From NCBI GenBank assembly GCA_907163375.1, contig CAJQUW010003584.1, positions 62,001 to 126,000 of the forward strand: a stretch of 64,000 nucleotides of DNA. The letters are read 5' to 3'. Of the stretch, positions 22,998 to 35,303 are shown in pieces. A program made the translations under genes and the position numbers. Each line of letters opens with the position of its first letter. Position 1 is the stretch's first letter. This DNA comes from Prostheceraeus crozeri (lineage: Eukaryota; Platyhelminthes; Polycladida; Euryleptidae). Below the pieces are notes generated by a model. The model did no database searches and was not told the DNA's origin. It saw only the letters and a list, made by a program, of their open reading frames with translations.

Positions 22998-24714
22998 CGT
23001 GGTGTGATCCAAAATGTCCCGGACTAGCCCAGCTGCAGCTATCCCCTGATAACGAATACTGTTCCAGCTGTTTATTTAGGTCTCTAAGGCACAGGAAATA
23101 TGGTTGTAGAGACATGTTTAATTCATTTTATATTTTTACTGATTTATTAAACTTGCTACTCGATTTTCAATATTTTTCTAAGCTTATCACTTGAAAATCA
23201 TGAACATATTGCTAGCAAAAATTTTGCCATATTCTTCAGGAGAAAGTATCGGAAGAGAAAAGCTTTTATTCCAAAAAAATCAATTAATATTCATTTTTCT
23301 ATGTATGACCCGTTTACGTTTGTCACTTTCTCCCAGCGACTTTGCAATTCCAGAAAAGCCTCGTGGAAAAAAATCAGGTGATAAGGAATCGAAAAACTGA
23401 TTGACAGAAGTCTTTAATTCATTTGATGTGTCAATGAAGTGATTTCGGAAGTGTTTTTTTAAGGGATCTGAAGAGATTGAAATCACTTGGGCGATGCCAG
23501 GTGAGTGAGGAGGATGGTCTAAAAGATGGAATCCGTCCTTTGGCTATTGTATTGGTCCCTTCGTGACTGGTGTGTATTGGAGCATAGTCGTGTAGTTGAA
23601 ATAAAAGAATGCTTCGTGGTTTTCTAATCCTCTTCCTGAAATCAGACAAAAGATGCGAGTAGTACTCACTGTTCATTCGAATAGTTCTGTCAGCAAAGTC
23701 AACTAGTTGAATCCCTGAGGCATTCCGAAACACGGTCAGCGTCAATGATCGACGATGCGACGATCCAGATCGCATCTTTAATGGTGCGAACTCGCCAAGT
23801 TTCCGCCACTCTGCAGATTCTCGTTTACTGTGTGTTAGATACAAAGATAAAGGAGTTTATCTTCTGGTAGAATATAGCACTAGAACTACTCCCCCGTAAC
23901 TTTCGAACAGATCCAAATTCGACTGTGCCGCTTGAACTGTGTTTTCTTTCGCGAGAGAAACTTCTGCACAAAACGGGATGACAATTTTCGATACCCAAGA
24001 TCTTTAACCATGCCATAACAGGAGCAATAACTAATCCGCAACTGCTTTGATAATTCACGTTCGGTTATTCTCCTGTGCGTCAATATCGATTCATCACATT
24101 TCTTGATTTTATCATCCGGTATCTCTTGTGGGCTACCAACACTTGAGTAATCCAGCTCTACAGACTGTCTCCCTCCTTTAAATTCGCTGATCCAAAAATA
24201 CACCGCTGTTCGTGATGGTGCATTACTACCATAAGTGAGGTTCAATTCATTTAAAATGTCACTACTAGTGAATTCGCGGATCATGAGAAATCGCACTGCA
24301 CTTCGATATTCGATAGCAGAAACGATGGAAACATTCATCATGGTGACTGCACAATCGATGAACAAGCGATTGAGTTCCTGCTGAATGTGAATCACATGAC
24401 ATCAATCATCGCTTCATCACGGACAGATGAAGAATGTAAAACGTCATAAACAAATGCACTTCGAATGTGTAAGCAAAATCAATTTGACTTAGAAAGTTGG
24501 ATAAATTGAATACTGACAGTTAGATAAACAGATAAACTTAGAAAATATTGAAAATCGAGTAGCAAGTTTAATAAATCAGTAAAAATATAAAATGAATTAA
24601 ACATGTCTCTACAACCATATTTCTTAAGCCTTAGAGACCTAAATAAACAGCTGGAATTCGTTATCAGGGGATAGCTGCAACTGGGCTAGTCCGGGACATT
24701 CTGGATCACACCAC

Positions 24715-24715
<1 letters not shown>
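22998..24715 (-). mobile_element. mariner-family transposon with about 190-bp TIRs
   Basis: Inverted ends CGTGGTGTGATCCAAAATGT / CGTGGTGTGATCCAGAATGT continue as inverted repeats for roughly 190 bp (22998-23190 and 24535-24715). TA flanks both sides (22996-22997, 24716-24717). The minus strand between them encodes a mariner transposase in at least two frames. The right end abuts a (TA)n microsatellite, which offered many TA target sites. Confidence 0.9.
23431..24395 (-). pseudogene. mariner transposase, broken
   Basis: The N-terminal part (24395-23886) has the mariner helix-turn-helix region (EYRSAVRFLMIREFTSSDIL, then AVYFWISEFKGGR). It also carries ITERELSKQLRISYCSCYGM and LGYRKLSSRFVQKFLS. 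The C-terminal part (to 23431) is in another frame, with FRNASGIQLVDF, LHDYAPIHTS and RPSDFNLFRSLKK. The second and third catalytic aspartates are visible. The first, expected in VFWD, has become VFRN. So the enzyme is dead by both frameshift and active-site loss. Confidence 0.85.

Positions 24716-24780
<65 letters not shown>
24716..24780. repeat. TA microsatellite
   Basis: An uninterrupted TA dinucleotide run of about 65 bp, directly adjoining the mariner right end. Confidence 0.98.
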
Positions 24781-24783
<3 letters not shown>

Positions 24784-24797
24784 GAAGAGAGACTGAA

Positions 24798-25262
24798 AAA
24801 GATGTCAGCATACGGTGAAAAATTCCGCATTAGATGATTCAGTTTAGGCACAACTCTCAGCCCCATCGATGGCTGCGGGTCGATGGTTGTTCAAGGAAGG
24901 CGATAATTGTCACCTCAATCTCCGGATGAATTGTATAAACACTTGTCATTCAGACACCGCCAGGGTCACCCGTCTAATAGAAGATACAGCGACTTGGAAA
25001 GAGGCTAACTTGGAAATACCCCGACAAGAATGACGCGTCGAGGCTAAACCCCCTAGGACCCTCGCCGCCTGTCGGTAGAAGGGGTTTTGAACAGCCCTAC
25101 AGAAAGATAAAGGATTGGGTATGTGGAACGCGAGATCCATACAGTGAGGATGTAGTAGGTAGATTGTCGACTCAAAAAATGTCAACGTACAGTGAAAATT
25201 TTTGCACCAAAAGCTTCAGTTTTTTGCGTAGATTAGGTGCCTGCGGTCCAAAAAAAATGTTT
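24798..25262. repeat. Decayed repeat, possible 5' piece of a LINE
   Basis: A roughly 50-bp sequence occurs twice in the same direction: gtcagcatacggtgaaaaat near 24804 and gtcaacgtacagtgaaaatt near 25178. A third, inverted copy lies at 43144-43228. Between them the plus strand contains GLGMWNARSIQ, which resembles the start of an RTE-type endonuclease (GTWNVRS). Stops interrupt the frame. Family assignment is weak. Confidence 0.35.
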
Positions 25263-25509
25263 GATTAATTTTTTAATACCAAAATGATTCCTGTGTTTAT
25301 CTCTACTAGTGTGTTCGTGCGTCAGACTTTAATATACAAGTAGTATGAGACCGATTAGATAGAAAAATAGAATGAAAATTTACTAGCAATTGTATCTTAA
25401 TTAAACGGCAATTAATCTGGTTGTCAAGGATATTTATGAGCCGCGCCATAATGCAAGTCTTCATATAAAATATGAAATATTACTATTATTTTCATGGATA
25501 TTATTTTTC

Positions 25510-26010
25510 AATTTTCACAGGCATCATAGGGAGCCTAGAGTAAGCATGCTAAGTACAGCAACAACTGCGTATTAGTTAAATCTGTAATGTGCATGCATTT
25601 TTGATTTTATTAAATGAACTCAAGTTGTGACCCAGTAGGTACTACACGTGAGATATGAGAATTTTTACAGTTTTGGAGAAATTAGCACGGAATTGACGAC
25701 CATGATAGCATTGCAAAAGAAATAATAGTATTTTACAAATCCTCTGTGTCATAGTAGCCTTGGAAAGGTAATGTCTGTTAAATTAATTTCTGTGGAAGTG
25801 ACTTGCTTTAATACTCAACCTTACTAATGAGAGTATTTTCTTAAGGGTGATCATGTCACAAACTGCCTTCACTGAAAGAGCAAGATATCAATTAAAGACA
25901 ATTACATAATTCACCTAGAAATATAAATAGGCTTACAATATTATTCAGATTCTGATAAAAATTGAGCATAAATTTAGTGAATCATATGATCATATGGGAT
26001 TTAATGAATA
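25510..26010. repeat. Dispersed repeat family A, copy 1
   Basis: This aligns over about 500 bp with 42410-42910, and over its first 240 bp with 28141-28395, all in the same direction. Shared blocks include attttattaaatgaactc, gaagaaattagcacggaatt-type sequence and gatcatgatagca. It is non-coding, with no terminal structure found. Confidence 0.75.
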
Positions 26011-26606
26011 CTGAGTTTCTGCTCTATCTAACATTGACTCTGTGCATCCGAATATCTTCCCTTTTTTGGTTCAAAGAAGAAGTTGGTATTTTACCAGATC
26101 TATGTGCCCAGAAAGAGACAGTTGCGAACTTACTTGTACCTGGGCTTTTTCATTAATTCATTTGTGGGCCTATCATTTTTTGCTTTTCCCTTTTCTTTTC
26201 CATTTTATCTATTTATCTGTTATTTATTCAGCTCAATTTATAATCATTATAATTTTTCCTTATCAAGTGTTCTGTATGTAAACACTACCAACCTTTCAGT
26301 AGAAATATCCCGAAATTAACTGCGTGAATTTGTCGACTATCTATGTCACGAGCTGCTATCCATGTCCGTCTGTTAAATGCGTTCATGCTTGCAATTCTGC
26401 TGTCAACTTTGCATGCCATTCACTCCGCTGTTCAACTTCAGAAGAGATGGCGAAATTTATCGGGCCATTAAATGAAAACGTTTGCGTTGTTTTCCCGTAT
26501 GTGACTGTCACTTAAAGGACTGTAACCAATAGGCTTAAGTCCATTAGCCAGTTCTTTATTCATAATATGTCCAACGGCATTACAGTGACCGTCTTGGACA
26601 TCGGAA
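26011..26606. other. Non-coding stretch, nothing recognised
   Basis: AT-rich. Several short plus-strand frames overlap without domain signal. Confidence 0.35.
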
Positions 26607-26610
26607 TAAA

Positions 26611-28014
26611 AAGAGGTGCTCGACTTAATAGAATAAATGAAAATGAGCATCTCATAATCGTTTCTCTGAGATAAATGCTTGTCGCCTGATACCATTCCAT
26701 TCTCTTTACTGATGCGACTGCTTAAAGTTAATAAAGATTGCACTTTGATGCACTTTGATAAATATCTATGCAGAATGTTGATTCAGTCTTGCCGTTCAAA
26801 TTTTCAAATTCAAATTGGAAATCAAACGAAATGAACAATTCTCTGTCACTTTACCAGCGTCGCGTCGAGATATGGGACGTGCAAGAGATCTGAATGAGTC
26901 CAAGAAGGCAGAAATACTAACTTATCTCAAGTGTGGCAAGACTCAATCTGAAACTGCGCGATTGTGCTCAGTAAGTCAGCAATCTGTTAGCCGTATATCG
27001 CACAATTTTACGGCTCATGACCTCTCGTCAGGACGAAAAAATGTTTGCGGGAGAAAACCGGTTCTGAATGATAGGGCGAAGAGACTTTTAATGAAAGACG
27101 TGAGAAAAGACAGGAGAATAACCAGTGCTCAACTTAAACATTCTCTTAATTCTTCAGGAATTGTAGTTGGGTGCAGCATAATCCGGCGATAATTGGTTAA
27201 TTTGGGATATTCTGCTCATCGTTCTCGCTGCAAACCGAAACTTACTCCTACCATGAAAGCTAAACGGCTACAATGGTGTCTGGATCATCAGCACTGGTCC
27301 ATAGAAGACTGGTTGAATGTAAGCTTTAGTGATGAAAGCTCATTCCAAATCCTTGCCGACAAAGCCCAGTATATTCGTCGTCTACCATCAGAAGAATTCC
27401 ATCCAGACTGCTTGAAACCAACGGTCAAACATCCAACTTCCATCACAGTTTGGAGTGTCATTTCTGGTAAAGGAACCGGTAGACTGCATTTGATCGATGG
27501 TAAGCTGAATTCTGAAAAGTATATTGACATTTTACGACATCGACTCTTGCCACAAGTGATTGATTGGTACGGCAGTGAACATTTGACTCGTTTCATTTTT
27601 ATGCAAGTTCTGTCATACGGCCAAAGTTGTTATGAAATTTCTTCAAGCAGATCTTAAAGTGAAGGTTCTGAAGTGGCCGGGAAACTCTCCGGATCTTAAT
27701 CCGTTGGAAAATCTGTGGGAGATGTTGAAAAAGAAATTATCAATCGACCAACCAACAACAAAAAGTGATTTAATCGCTTCATTGATTCGCCACTGGCACA
27801 GAGACCAAGATATATGTGATGCCGTTCTTCCCTTAATTTCTTCGATGCCCCAGAGAATTCAGGCAGTTATCAATGCCAGAGGAGGCCATACAAAATACTG
27901 AAGCATTTCCTGTTACTTGTTCTGAAAAACGTTTGCTACTCATTGATAGTATCTATTCAAATATACACACATTTTGGAAAAAATCTGCTTACTCTATTAA
28001 TCTGAGCACCACTG
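26611..28014 (+). mobile_element. Second Tc1-like transposon, DD34E type, inactivated
   Basis: The right end reads inward CAGTGGTGCTCAGATTAATA and is followed by TA at 28015-28016. The left end keeps ggtgctcgacttaatagaat at 26615 with decayed terminal bases. The transposase runs 26815-27901 on the plus strand. It has 'RRDMGRARDLNESKKAEIL' and a paired-type helix-turn-helix (SETARLCSVSQQSVSRI). The first Asp is in VSFSDESSF and the Glu in SPDLNPLEN. The segment with the second Asp (normally MQDGAPCH) has suffered a small deletion near 27607. A TAA after SIIRR is a further lesion. Its family differs from the Tc1 at 15834. Confidence 0.9.
26815..27901 (+). pseudogene. Tc1 transposase, stop and deletion at the second Asp
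   Basis: About 360 codons from the DNA-binding region to the C-terminal INARGGHTKY, close to a full-length Tc1 transposase. The in-frame TAA lies at 27190-27192. A deletion of a few bases at about 27607 shifts the frame and removes the middle catalytic aspartate. It cannot make an active enzyme. Confidence 0.88.
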
Positions 28015-28140
28015 TAATACTTTCTTGCCATATACCGTTGTAAAACTGAATTTGGTTCTCCAAGGAACCTCCGAGATTCTCAAAATATCATTATGAATCG
28101 GCTATTTCATCACAAATAATCACCAGTTTGCTTGGCTGTA

Positions 28141-28395
28141 GATCTTACCATAGAGTACGTATATTAGGTAGAGTAGCAACTCAGTATTAATTAAATCCCC
28201 ACTGTGCATGCGGTTTCGATTTTATTAAATGAACTCGAGTTGAGACCCAATGCCAAATAGAGATAAGCAAATTTCTGCAGTTTTGAAGAAATTAGCACGG
28301 AATTGACTGATCATGATCATGATAGCAATAAAAAATGAATAATAGTATTCAACATATCCTCTTTCTCATGACGGATCATCTTATAGGAAGATATA
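28141..28395. repeat. Dispersed repeat family A, copy 2 (partial)
   Basis: It matches 42415-42660 well (ccatagagta.gtatattaggtag, then attttattaaatgaactcga) and the start of copy 1 at 25510. Same direction as both. It lies just downstream of the Tc1 at 26611-28014. Confidence 0.75.
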
Positions 28396-28539
28396 GGTAC
28401 CCCCCTCGCCACTGCCAAGTTTCTCACTTTATGCTAGCAATGTCTATCTTACGAAATTATCACTGACGAATATTTGATCAGAACAGTACTGTCTCCACTT
28501 ACAGTAACGGATAAAAATTTCAATTTTCTCTTTTAGTAC

Positions 28540-29235
28540 CATATTGCACAACAAAAAGCAACAAATTGATATCAACGAGGCAACTCCGGCCTATAACTAG
28601 ACGCAAAATAATATAATACAACCAAATTATTTATTCTCGTGCATAGCTGTCATTTACTTAATGTCAACTTTCTCCGTCAAACAAAAGTACAGTCGAGACA
28701 GCAGTGCATACAAAGCTTGCAATTATTGAGGGAATGAACCGTGATAGTGAAAAAAGGATTGTCTTTTCACTCGATGATTTAGTAGAGAAGACAAGCCTTC
28801 CTAGCCTCAATCACACCTACGCGCCATAGGTCACATCAGAGACAAAACTGGTTTACTTGAGAACATTGCATCTTACCCTCACGTTAATCGCATTATCCTC
28901 TAAAGCGCATATTAAAATCGACAGTGCACTAATATTTTTTGGAGAAGGATGGGGATTTTCGTGCCAGGTAGAGACTGGAGAAAAACCGAGTCGAGTCGGG
29001 ATGAGCCGATGGGAGGAGCCGAGTCGTATGCATCCAACTGAAAGCGACATTTTATCAACTTTCATCGAAAATGATTGATAATTGATACAATGATCACTAA
29101 ATATCGGTTATGGTAAGCCTATAATGATCTATGATGTAGGCTACCAGTTCTTTATCAAAAAACTAGGCTATACATACTTGCCACCCGGAGTCGTAGTCCT
29201 ATCAAAATGATAGGACTCCGCATCCGTGTTTAGCA
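28540..29235. mobile_element. Non-autonomous hAT, family B, copy 1
   Basis: Over about 640 bp (28583-29225) this is the reverse complement of the element at 50517-51271, with clear but moderate divergence. The right end carries tgataggactccgcatccgtg, equivalent to the gtgtacggagtcctatcatt end of the other copy. The left end is decayed and I could not confirm a target duplication. There is no transposase. It lies directly upstream of HR96 exon 1. Confidence 0.75.
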
Positions 29236-29746
29236 TATAGATCTCTTGTAACACAAAGGATGTCAAATAAGCACAAAACTTGTCGTCATTGGCGGGTCTG
29301 GTTTGATGTGTTTTACAAAACTCAAGCATCCATGAAAGTGAAATAGAAACTTCTTAAGACACTCCCATTGTCTTATACTACAGAATTTTTGCTGAAATCA
29401 TTCTCACAGAAGAAAATTAAAATGCGGCTTCACTATGTATACTCACTGACTTGTAACTGTACACTGATTGTCTTCTAAAGAGCAAATAAACATACTCTCT
29501 CATTGTGTTTATTTGATAACTTCTTGTAATTTTGAACTCGTAATGAACTAATTTGAAAGCGACATAACATGCCTTTGGGGAGGGTTGATAAACTCTCTGT
29601 TTGCTTGCAACGCGTCGCAGCTGAGTTTATTTCCATTGGCAAGATTTGTCCCTAATCTGAGAATTATCCACCTCACCAATGACAGAGTCTCCGTCGTGTC
29701 CTCAAATGCTACTCACATCTGAGCGCAGATTTCCATCCTCAACAAA
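29236..29746. other. Upstream region of the HR96-like gene
   Basis: No separate gene is seen. It should contain 5' UTR and perhaps the promoter, but no clear TATA box stands out. An in-frame TGA at 29720-29722 precedes the chosen ATG, which supports that start unless an upstream exon is spliced in. Confidence 0.4.
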
Positions 29747-30238
29747 ATGCAGTTCGGACCGCTGCCTCTATCTCGGCTCCCCGGGATGGGAGATTTCCCG
29801 CCTCTTCTGTCGCCCCTCGCGTCCGCCTTCCATGTTCCAGTCACCGCCCATCCAACATTTCATCCGCATCACCATCCTATGTTCAGGTTTCCAGCTCCAC
29901 CGCCTCGATTCCTTTTTCCAAACAGTGCGGCCGCTTTTCACATGCGATGTATGGCAGGCGGCGATGTCCGAGGCTTGCCACCGCATCCTGATCATGCAGC
30001 GAGACTCTCAAACTGCTTAGGGAGTCCAGGTAGCTTGCTAGGACCAACGAGCACTCCAATCGGACCAACGGATGGAGCAGAGCTTCTCAAAATCAACACA
30101 AGGCCTGGTAGAAAATCGAGAGCAAAGGAGGAGAAGCTTTGTGGTGTGTGTGGAGACCGTGCTTTTGGATATAACTTTGATGCGATTTCTTGCGAGAGCT
30201 GTAAGGCATTTTTTCGTCGGAATGCCCTGAAAGGTCTG
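29747..30238 (+). CDS. HR96: HR96-type nuclear receptor, exon 1 (N-terminus and first zinc finger)
   Basis: Exon 1 encodes 164 residues. A Pro/His-rich A/B region (1-125) leads to a basic KSRAKEEK and the first receptor zinc finger, with cysteines at 132, 135, 149 and 152. The P-box [12 protein letters not shown] is the form found in HR96 (NR1J) receptors, lipid- and xenobiotic-responsive transcription factors acting in the nucleus on direct-repeat sites. The ATG at 29747 is the first after an in-frame stop. The donor CTG|GTGAGT at 30238/30239 is in phase 0 and fits exon 2. The join adds one residue between the fingers (NALKGLNSFRC) relative to the HR96 forms I know (NALAKKQFTC). HR97 or another NR1 paralogue is possible. 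Confidence 0.88.
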
Positions 30239-30721
30239 GTGAGTAGTCGGGATGAGGAGAGGATTGTGAGAATGTAGGGGAAAATTCGTTAGAATTGTTG
30301 TTTTGCGCTATGAATATTTGTACTTGCTTTAAATCAGATTAAAGTTCTGGATAAACAGCACTATTAATGAATATTTGTTAAAAGGCTTCTGAGCAATTGA
30401 TGTTGTTATCAACACTCTAAATGTACCTGTATGTTTCTTTTCTTCTTATCGTTTTTCTTTCTTTTAATTTTTTGCATTAATTCTCAAATTGTGAAAGATT
30501 GTATTTGTGGTCATTCTGTTTTGTTATTGCGCTCATCGAATTTCCATTGTGGGGTACCCAATAAGGATATACAAACTGTAATTGATGAAGAAGCATTGAT
30601 GTATGAATATTCTCATGTGGAAATAGACATCGATATATTATCATTTATGGAATATATCATTATTGTAGAAATAGTTGTAGAATATAATGCCCGGAAATAA
30701 TTTTCATGGTAGAGAAGACGT

Positions 30722-30782
30722 CTAGCGGCTGGCCATCTCAATAAAGGACGCTCGGTTTCGAATGCCAGACCACCTTTTAATC
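30722..30782 (+). repeat. Possible tRNA-like SINE relic
   Basis: A short segment with an A-box-like tagcggctgg, a B-box-like ggtttcgaatgcc about 30 bp on, and a T run after accacc. Too degenerate to fold convincingly. Weak call. Confidence 0.22.
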
Positions 30783-31290
30783 GAAGTTTTGCAATGAGAA
30801 TATTTAATTTCAGTTACTTATCATGTTTTATGCAGTATATCTACATTTTAATCTACAATATCAACAGAATTGAGCATTATTGAGCCTGAAATCACGAAGT
30901 TGGCCTAATCGGCGTTTGGTCAATTACAAATACATACCCGGTTTACAAGCATATATATAGATGATAACTGATAACAAGCATTTGATAAAAGAAAACAAAA
31001 TTCTCAATAGCCATGATCTAGGGCCTATTCCTACATTTCATCCATTAGAAGTTTGGGTCAAATCGTGTCTTTGAAAATCTCACCCCTTTTACTAATGGGT
31101 CAATGTATATGTGTCAAATTCTGATGGTGATTAAGTCAAGGTTTTCATTTAATAGGTCAAGCCGCATCACACCAATGATTTCATAAAAATACATCAGCCA
31201 GTATCATGTCATAGTCATGAGAGCTCGTACAGGAAGGCCTATTAGGCCCATAAGCGGAAATCTTTAAAAAATTATTTCCCTTTACCTAGT

Positions 31291-32236
31291 TTATAAATAA
31301 ATGCATGTAGAGCCACGGAATAAATTCATTTTGATAAAATTAAAGACAAATTTCATGCACAATGCATTTCGTCCACTCTTATTCAAGTGCAAGCATGGAC
31401 AGAATATAAAAGACAAAATATGAAATCATATAGTACTTCTACAGTAACAAACCTATGAACAAAACTGAGAGCATGCAAACCTATGATCTATTAGACTTAA
31501 GATATATGAACTAATAACAATTGAGTAAATATCCTAGATATTAGAAGAAGATAAAAACAGAGATTAAAGCTACCAAGGTAAGTAAAGGGTGGAGATAAAA
31601 TCTTTTTTGCGAACATTAGTCGGGATTCTTGCGCAAAATAACGAGAGACTCAGTGATTCCTAATATATGCTTGTTGTTGATAAGGCACTTAATGCTACAA
31701 TTGTTCACAGCAGTTTGTCTCTCATTACTACAGACTTATAAATGTCCTGTGATACTACTAGGTGGAATTGCAGTGGACCTTGACTGACACTTTTTGGAAA
31801 GTGTTCCGAAACTCTCACATTTAGACATCTTGCCGTCTTCCCAACGTGCTTGCTTTTACAGGTACCGTAAAATTGATAAATTACATTTGATGTGGAGGAG
31901 AGCGGCAATCTGTCCTTCAGAGAACGTATCGGAATCCTTCGTGTAGTGAAAGTCACTTGCAAACGACCACTAGAAAATGAGAAAATGCACTTAATGCTTT
32001 GTTGAAGCTATTTCGAAAAGTCAACGCACTTTTGTCTCCGATGAGTGGAAGTCTTAGGAATATTTTCTTCTTTTCAGGTTTATGGACCTATACTGTAAAA
32101 GCATAGGATTTCAGATTTTGTATTTTATATTCTGTCCATGTTTGCACTTGAATAAGAGTGGACGAACTGCATTGTGCATGAAATTTTTTTTAATTTTATC
32201 AAAATGAATTTAGTGACTTTATTTATTTGTGTTACA
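31291..32236 (-). mobile_element. Penelope-like fragment between inverted repeats
   Basis: Arms of about 150 bp (31291-31455 and 32075-32236) are inverted copies, sharing tcatgcacaatgca, cgtccactcttattcaagtg and catggacagaatataaaa. Between them the minus strand at 31985-31705 encodes a GIY-YIG-type endonuclease piece: RIPIRSLKDRLP, SNVIYQFYGTCKSKHVGKTA and RVSEHFPK. This is the C-terminal nuclease of Penelope-like elements, in which the Y-I-G position has become H-V-G. The reverse transcriptase is absent, so it is a heavily deleted copy. Confidence 0.72.
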
Positions 32237-35200
32237 AGCGGGTTTCATGTGTTGTCGTGGAGATGCGTGCAAATCACATTGACTTCACCTATGATTGATA
32301 AAGATCAATTCCCCGTCATGCATGATGGATAAGCATGTTGGATGAGCATTCAGAATTTTGTACGCTGACTATCATCTAGTTTGGATAACAGAATCAGAAC
32401 CTGCAAATGAGAACATAATTATCATTTACTATAATGAGAACCTGTAAAACAAGGCTTAATTTACTTCAGCTGATGCTGGTTTGCCAGGTGACCTAAACGC
32501 CGCACTTATGGACCGATTTGGAAAGCTTGACTGGGTTCCTCCTCCGATATATATGTAGGTCAAATGTATTATTTTAGATACCATTTTTTTTCTATTTTTT
32601 CTTTGATTTTTCCGTCCGCATATGTAGGTAAATATTCTTTATCAACTGGGATTTCATCAAATGGATGATCGATCTTTTTCAAATGATAAATGTTCAGTCA
32701 CATGTTTATGTGGATGCTAGAAAAGAGATTGACGTTATGGTTGAATGCTTCTTCATTCTTGTGCAAAATGCCTGACTGAACCACAAATGTAGAAGTTTTG
32801 ACATCTGCCAACATGCTGCATTCTATTTTCTGAAAACAAACCAATGTCTGTACGTGGGAATGATAGACCTATAATTTGGCAGATAATTATTGTTTTTGGT
32901 TTCAGTTCTTAGAGCCAATCTCAATGTGTTATCTCCCATTCCGAAAAGTTCAAATTGAGACGCCTGTCTTCCTTTCAAAGCATTATTGTGGCCTGAGTAG
33001 GCAAAAGCATGGCTTTACTTTCGTCGTTATTTAGATGCTGGTAACATGTATTTCTTCTGTCTAAAAGTCGTACAGGCACATGTACAGGGTTTTTTTAGAG
33101 AAGGGCCTCGTACTTGCTTACTGCTGGCAATGGTTCTGAAGATGCCTCCAGGAACAGGAAGAGGGTTAAAAACATGCTTTTTGTATTCAACAATCGGTCA
33201 GGTATATTTTTATGTAGGTTTTTGCTTTTTTATGCATCCCAAGTTTTCATTGGAACAGATTCGCATCGAGGAAATTACTCAGCTGTTTAGTCTAAAAAAT
33301 CAAAGAAAGCATACCTATCTGACTGCAACTTCAAAATGTCTTCAAATCAATAGAGGATATCGTGTTTTTTTTATTACAATGACTACAATATCAAATGCAA
33401 CCCAACATTCTGATTTTTTTTGTCCATAGCTATGAAATCACGATCAATTATAACACAATATCAAATTTCAGATATTCTATAACAAGTATCAAGATTTTTA
33501 CTAAGTGAAGACATGCTTTTACAATGAACATTTGTGATCATCAGTTGATTTATAAGAATGAATCGAGAAATATGGATTCAACGCGGTTCAGTTTTTTCGC
33601 ACTACATGACTCTAAGGTGTTCTAAGGTGTTCAGCGTGGATAAAAAATGACTTGCAGATAACCTAATGTAAAAGTGTGGATCAGACACGTGTATGCATGG
33701 ATAGTTCAAAATACATTTTTTGCCTCTAATATTCCTTTCTATCTGGTTCAGCCAGTTAAAAAGTTTTTGCCTTTGGTCAATATGCGATGTGTAATATGAC
33801 TTGGTCTAAATCATGCCTCAGAGCTAAAATTAAGTGCCGTGCCTCAAAAAGTGATACGCTAAGAAAAGAAATGATTCGACTTATGGAGTTATGAAAACTA
33901 ATTATTGCAGAAAATTTATTCAAGACTTTAATTACCGCTAGGTTTGCATAATAAGTTTTAAAATGGGTAATTTTTACCGATGACATTATTGGATAATGAC
34001 AAAAATTACCCTAATCGACAAATTGCGAAAAGAGTCTATTGATGAAAGCTGCTGAGGAATTGCAGTGGACGAAGGGTCCATGGAGACTGATAAAAAGGAT
34101 GCTAAACTATATTTTTAGATTTTCAATTTACAAATTTATAAAACCAGCAATTTTTGAATTGTCGATAAAAACATTGCAATACTTTGAGCACTGACTCACC
34201 ATAAAGAGCGCGACACTGACATTACAGAAAGTATTATATTCCAGCTCTTTTGAAGTGCCGCAGTTATGAATGATTGTCTGTGTTATAAAAGTACTTTTTC
34301 CCTAGCCGAACAAGTGGAATTTGAAATACCTTATTTTTTTTACCATGCACTTTCGGATTGAATAACTCGACAGAGGATAAAATCTAATTGATGCACAGGG
34401 TCTCAAGAACCATCAATAGATGATGAACAACAATTTAGAAAATAAACTGAAAAATAAGAATTGTATCTGAAAATTTCTTTTGTGGAAGGCAGAACATACT
34501 CTATGAGATGAAATGCTAACGAATCCTACTTTTAAAAATGAATGGTTGAACTGTTGCTTGATAACGACAGAAAATCTTGATTATACTTAAATTTGAGTGT
34601 CTTAAGTGGAGAGGTTCGATCATAATTTTAGTCATGACATTGTTTTTGTTGATTTCGACAAGAGTTCCTTCAAACTCTGAGATATAATACACGAAAATTG
34701 GTTCGTTTTGAAATGATGAGCTGAATTGTTTTCCATGAAGTTCTGATGCTTTTGTTATGAAATTTAATTCTTTTAACCATCGCCTCATCTTCTCGAATGA
34801 CTTTTTCAAAAAAGAGTCGGATATACTTGTGCTATGGATCAACCAGAGAAATAGCATGTCCGCATGTATTACTGGTTGAAATTCGCATCACCTTGCAGAT
34901 ACTTACAACTTACAAGGATATGGGGCATTCCTTCATATTGCAGGGAGTTAGTAAATATTGGCAAATAAAAGTCGCAAGAATAGCTTTATCTGATCTTCAT
35001 CTAAATTGTTGACTAGTGACATTAGAATATCATGACACACTATCATTTCTATTATTGCCTGGCTTCATCTGCCCTCCGTCAATTTTTGCGTTATATTGTC
35101 ATGAAAGTCAGTGAAGTCATAAAATATAGATGCATGATGTTATCATATTTGTATCGAATTGATCAGTCTACTAAATTTTACATATTGAAAAAGCGCCAGA

Positions 35201-35257
35201 TATCTTAGTCCTGCTTCGACCCCACTGTGATGATTTTCTCTTCTCTTCTGAGCATCT

Positions 35258-35259
35258 CT

Positions 35260-35291
<32 letters not shown>
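35258..35291. repeat. CT microsatellite
   Basis: A TCTCTC run of about 30 bp next to the hAT element at 35304. Confidence 0.95.
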
Positions 35292-35303
35292 AGAATTCTA
35301 GAC

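Noticed and set aside
26571-26590. tacagtgac at 26581 as the left end of the second Tc1
   Set aside because: The true match to the right end (ggtgctc..cttaatagaat) lies about 30 bp further on, at 26615.
30431-30700. An 89-codon frame with a hydrophobic start just after HR96 exon 1
   Set aside because: Low-complexity, T-rich start, no domain, inside the intron. Most likely chance.
33046-33429. A 127-codon plus-strand frame in HR96 intron 1
   Set aside because: No recognisable motif, no splice or promoter context, composition like the AT-rich background.
34516-34857. A 113-codon minus-strand frame
   Set aside because: No domain, no homologous feature I know, and no signal for start or splicing.
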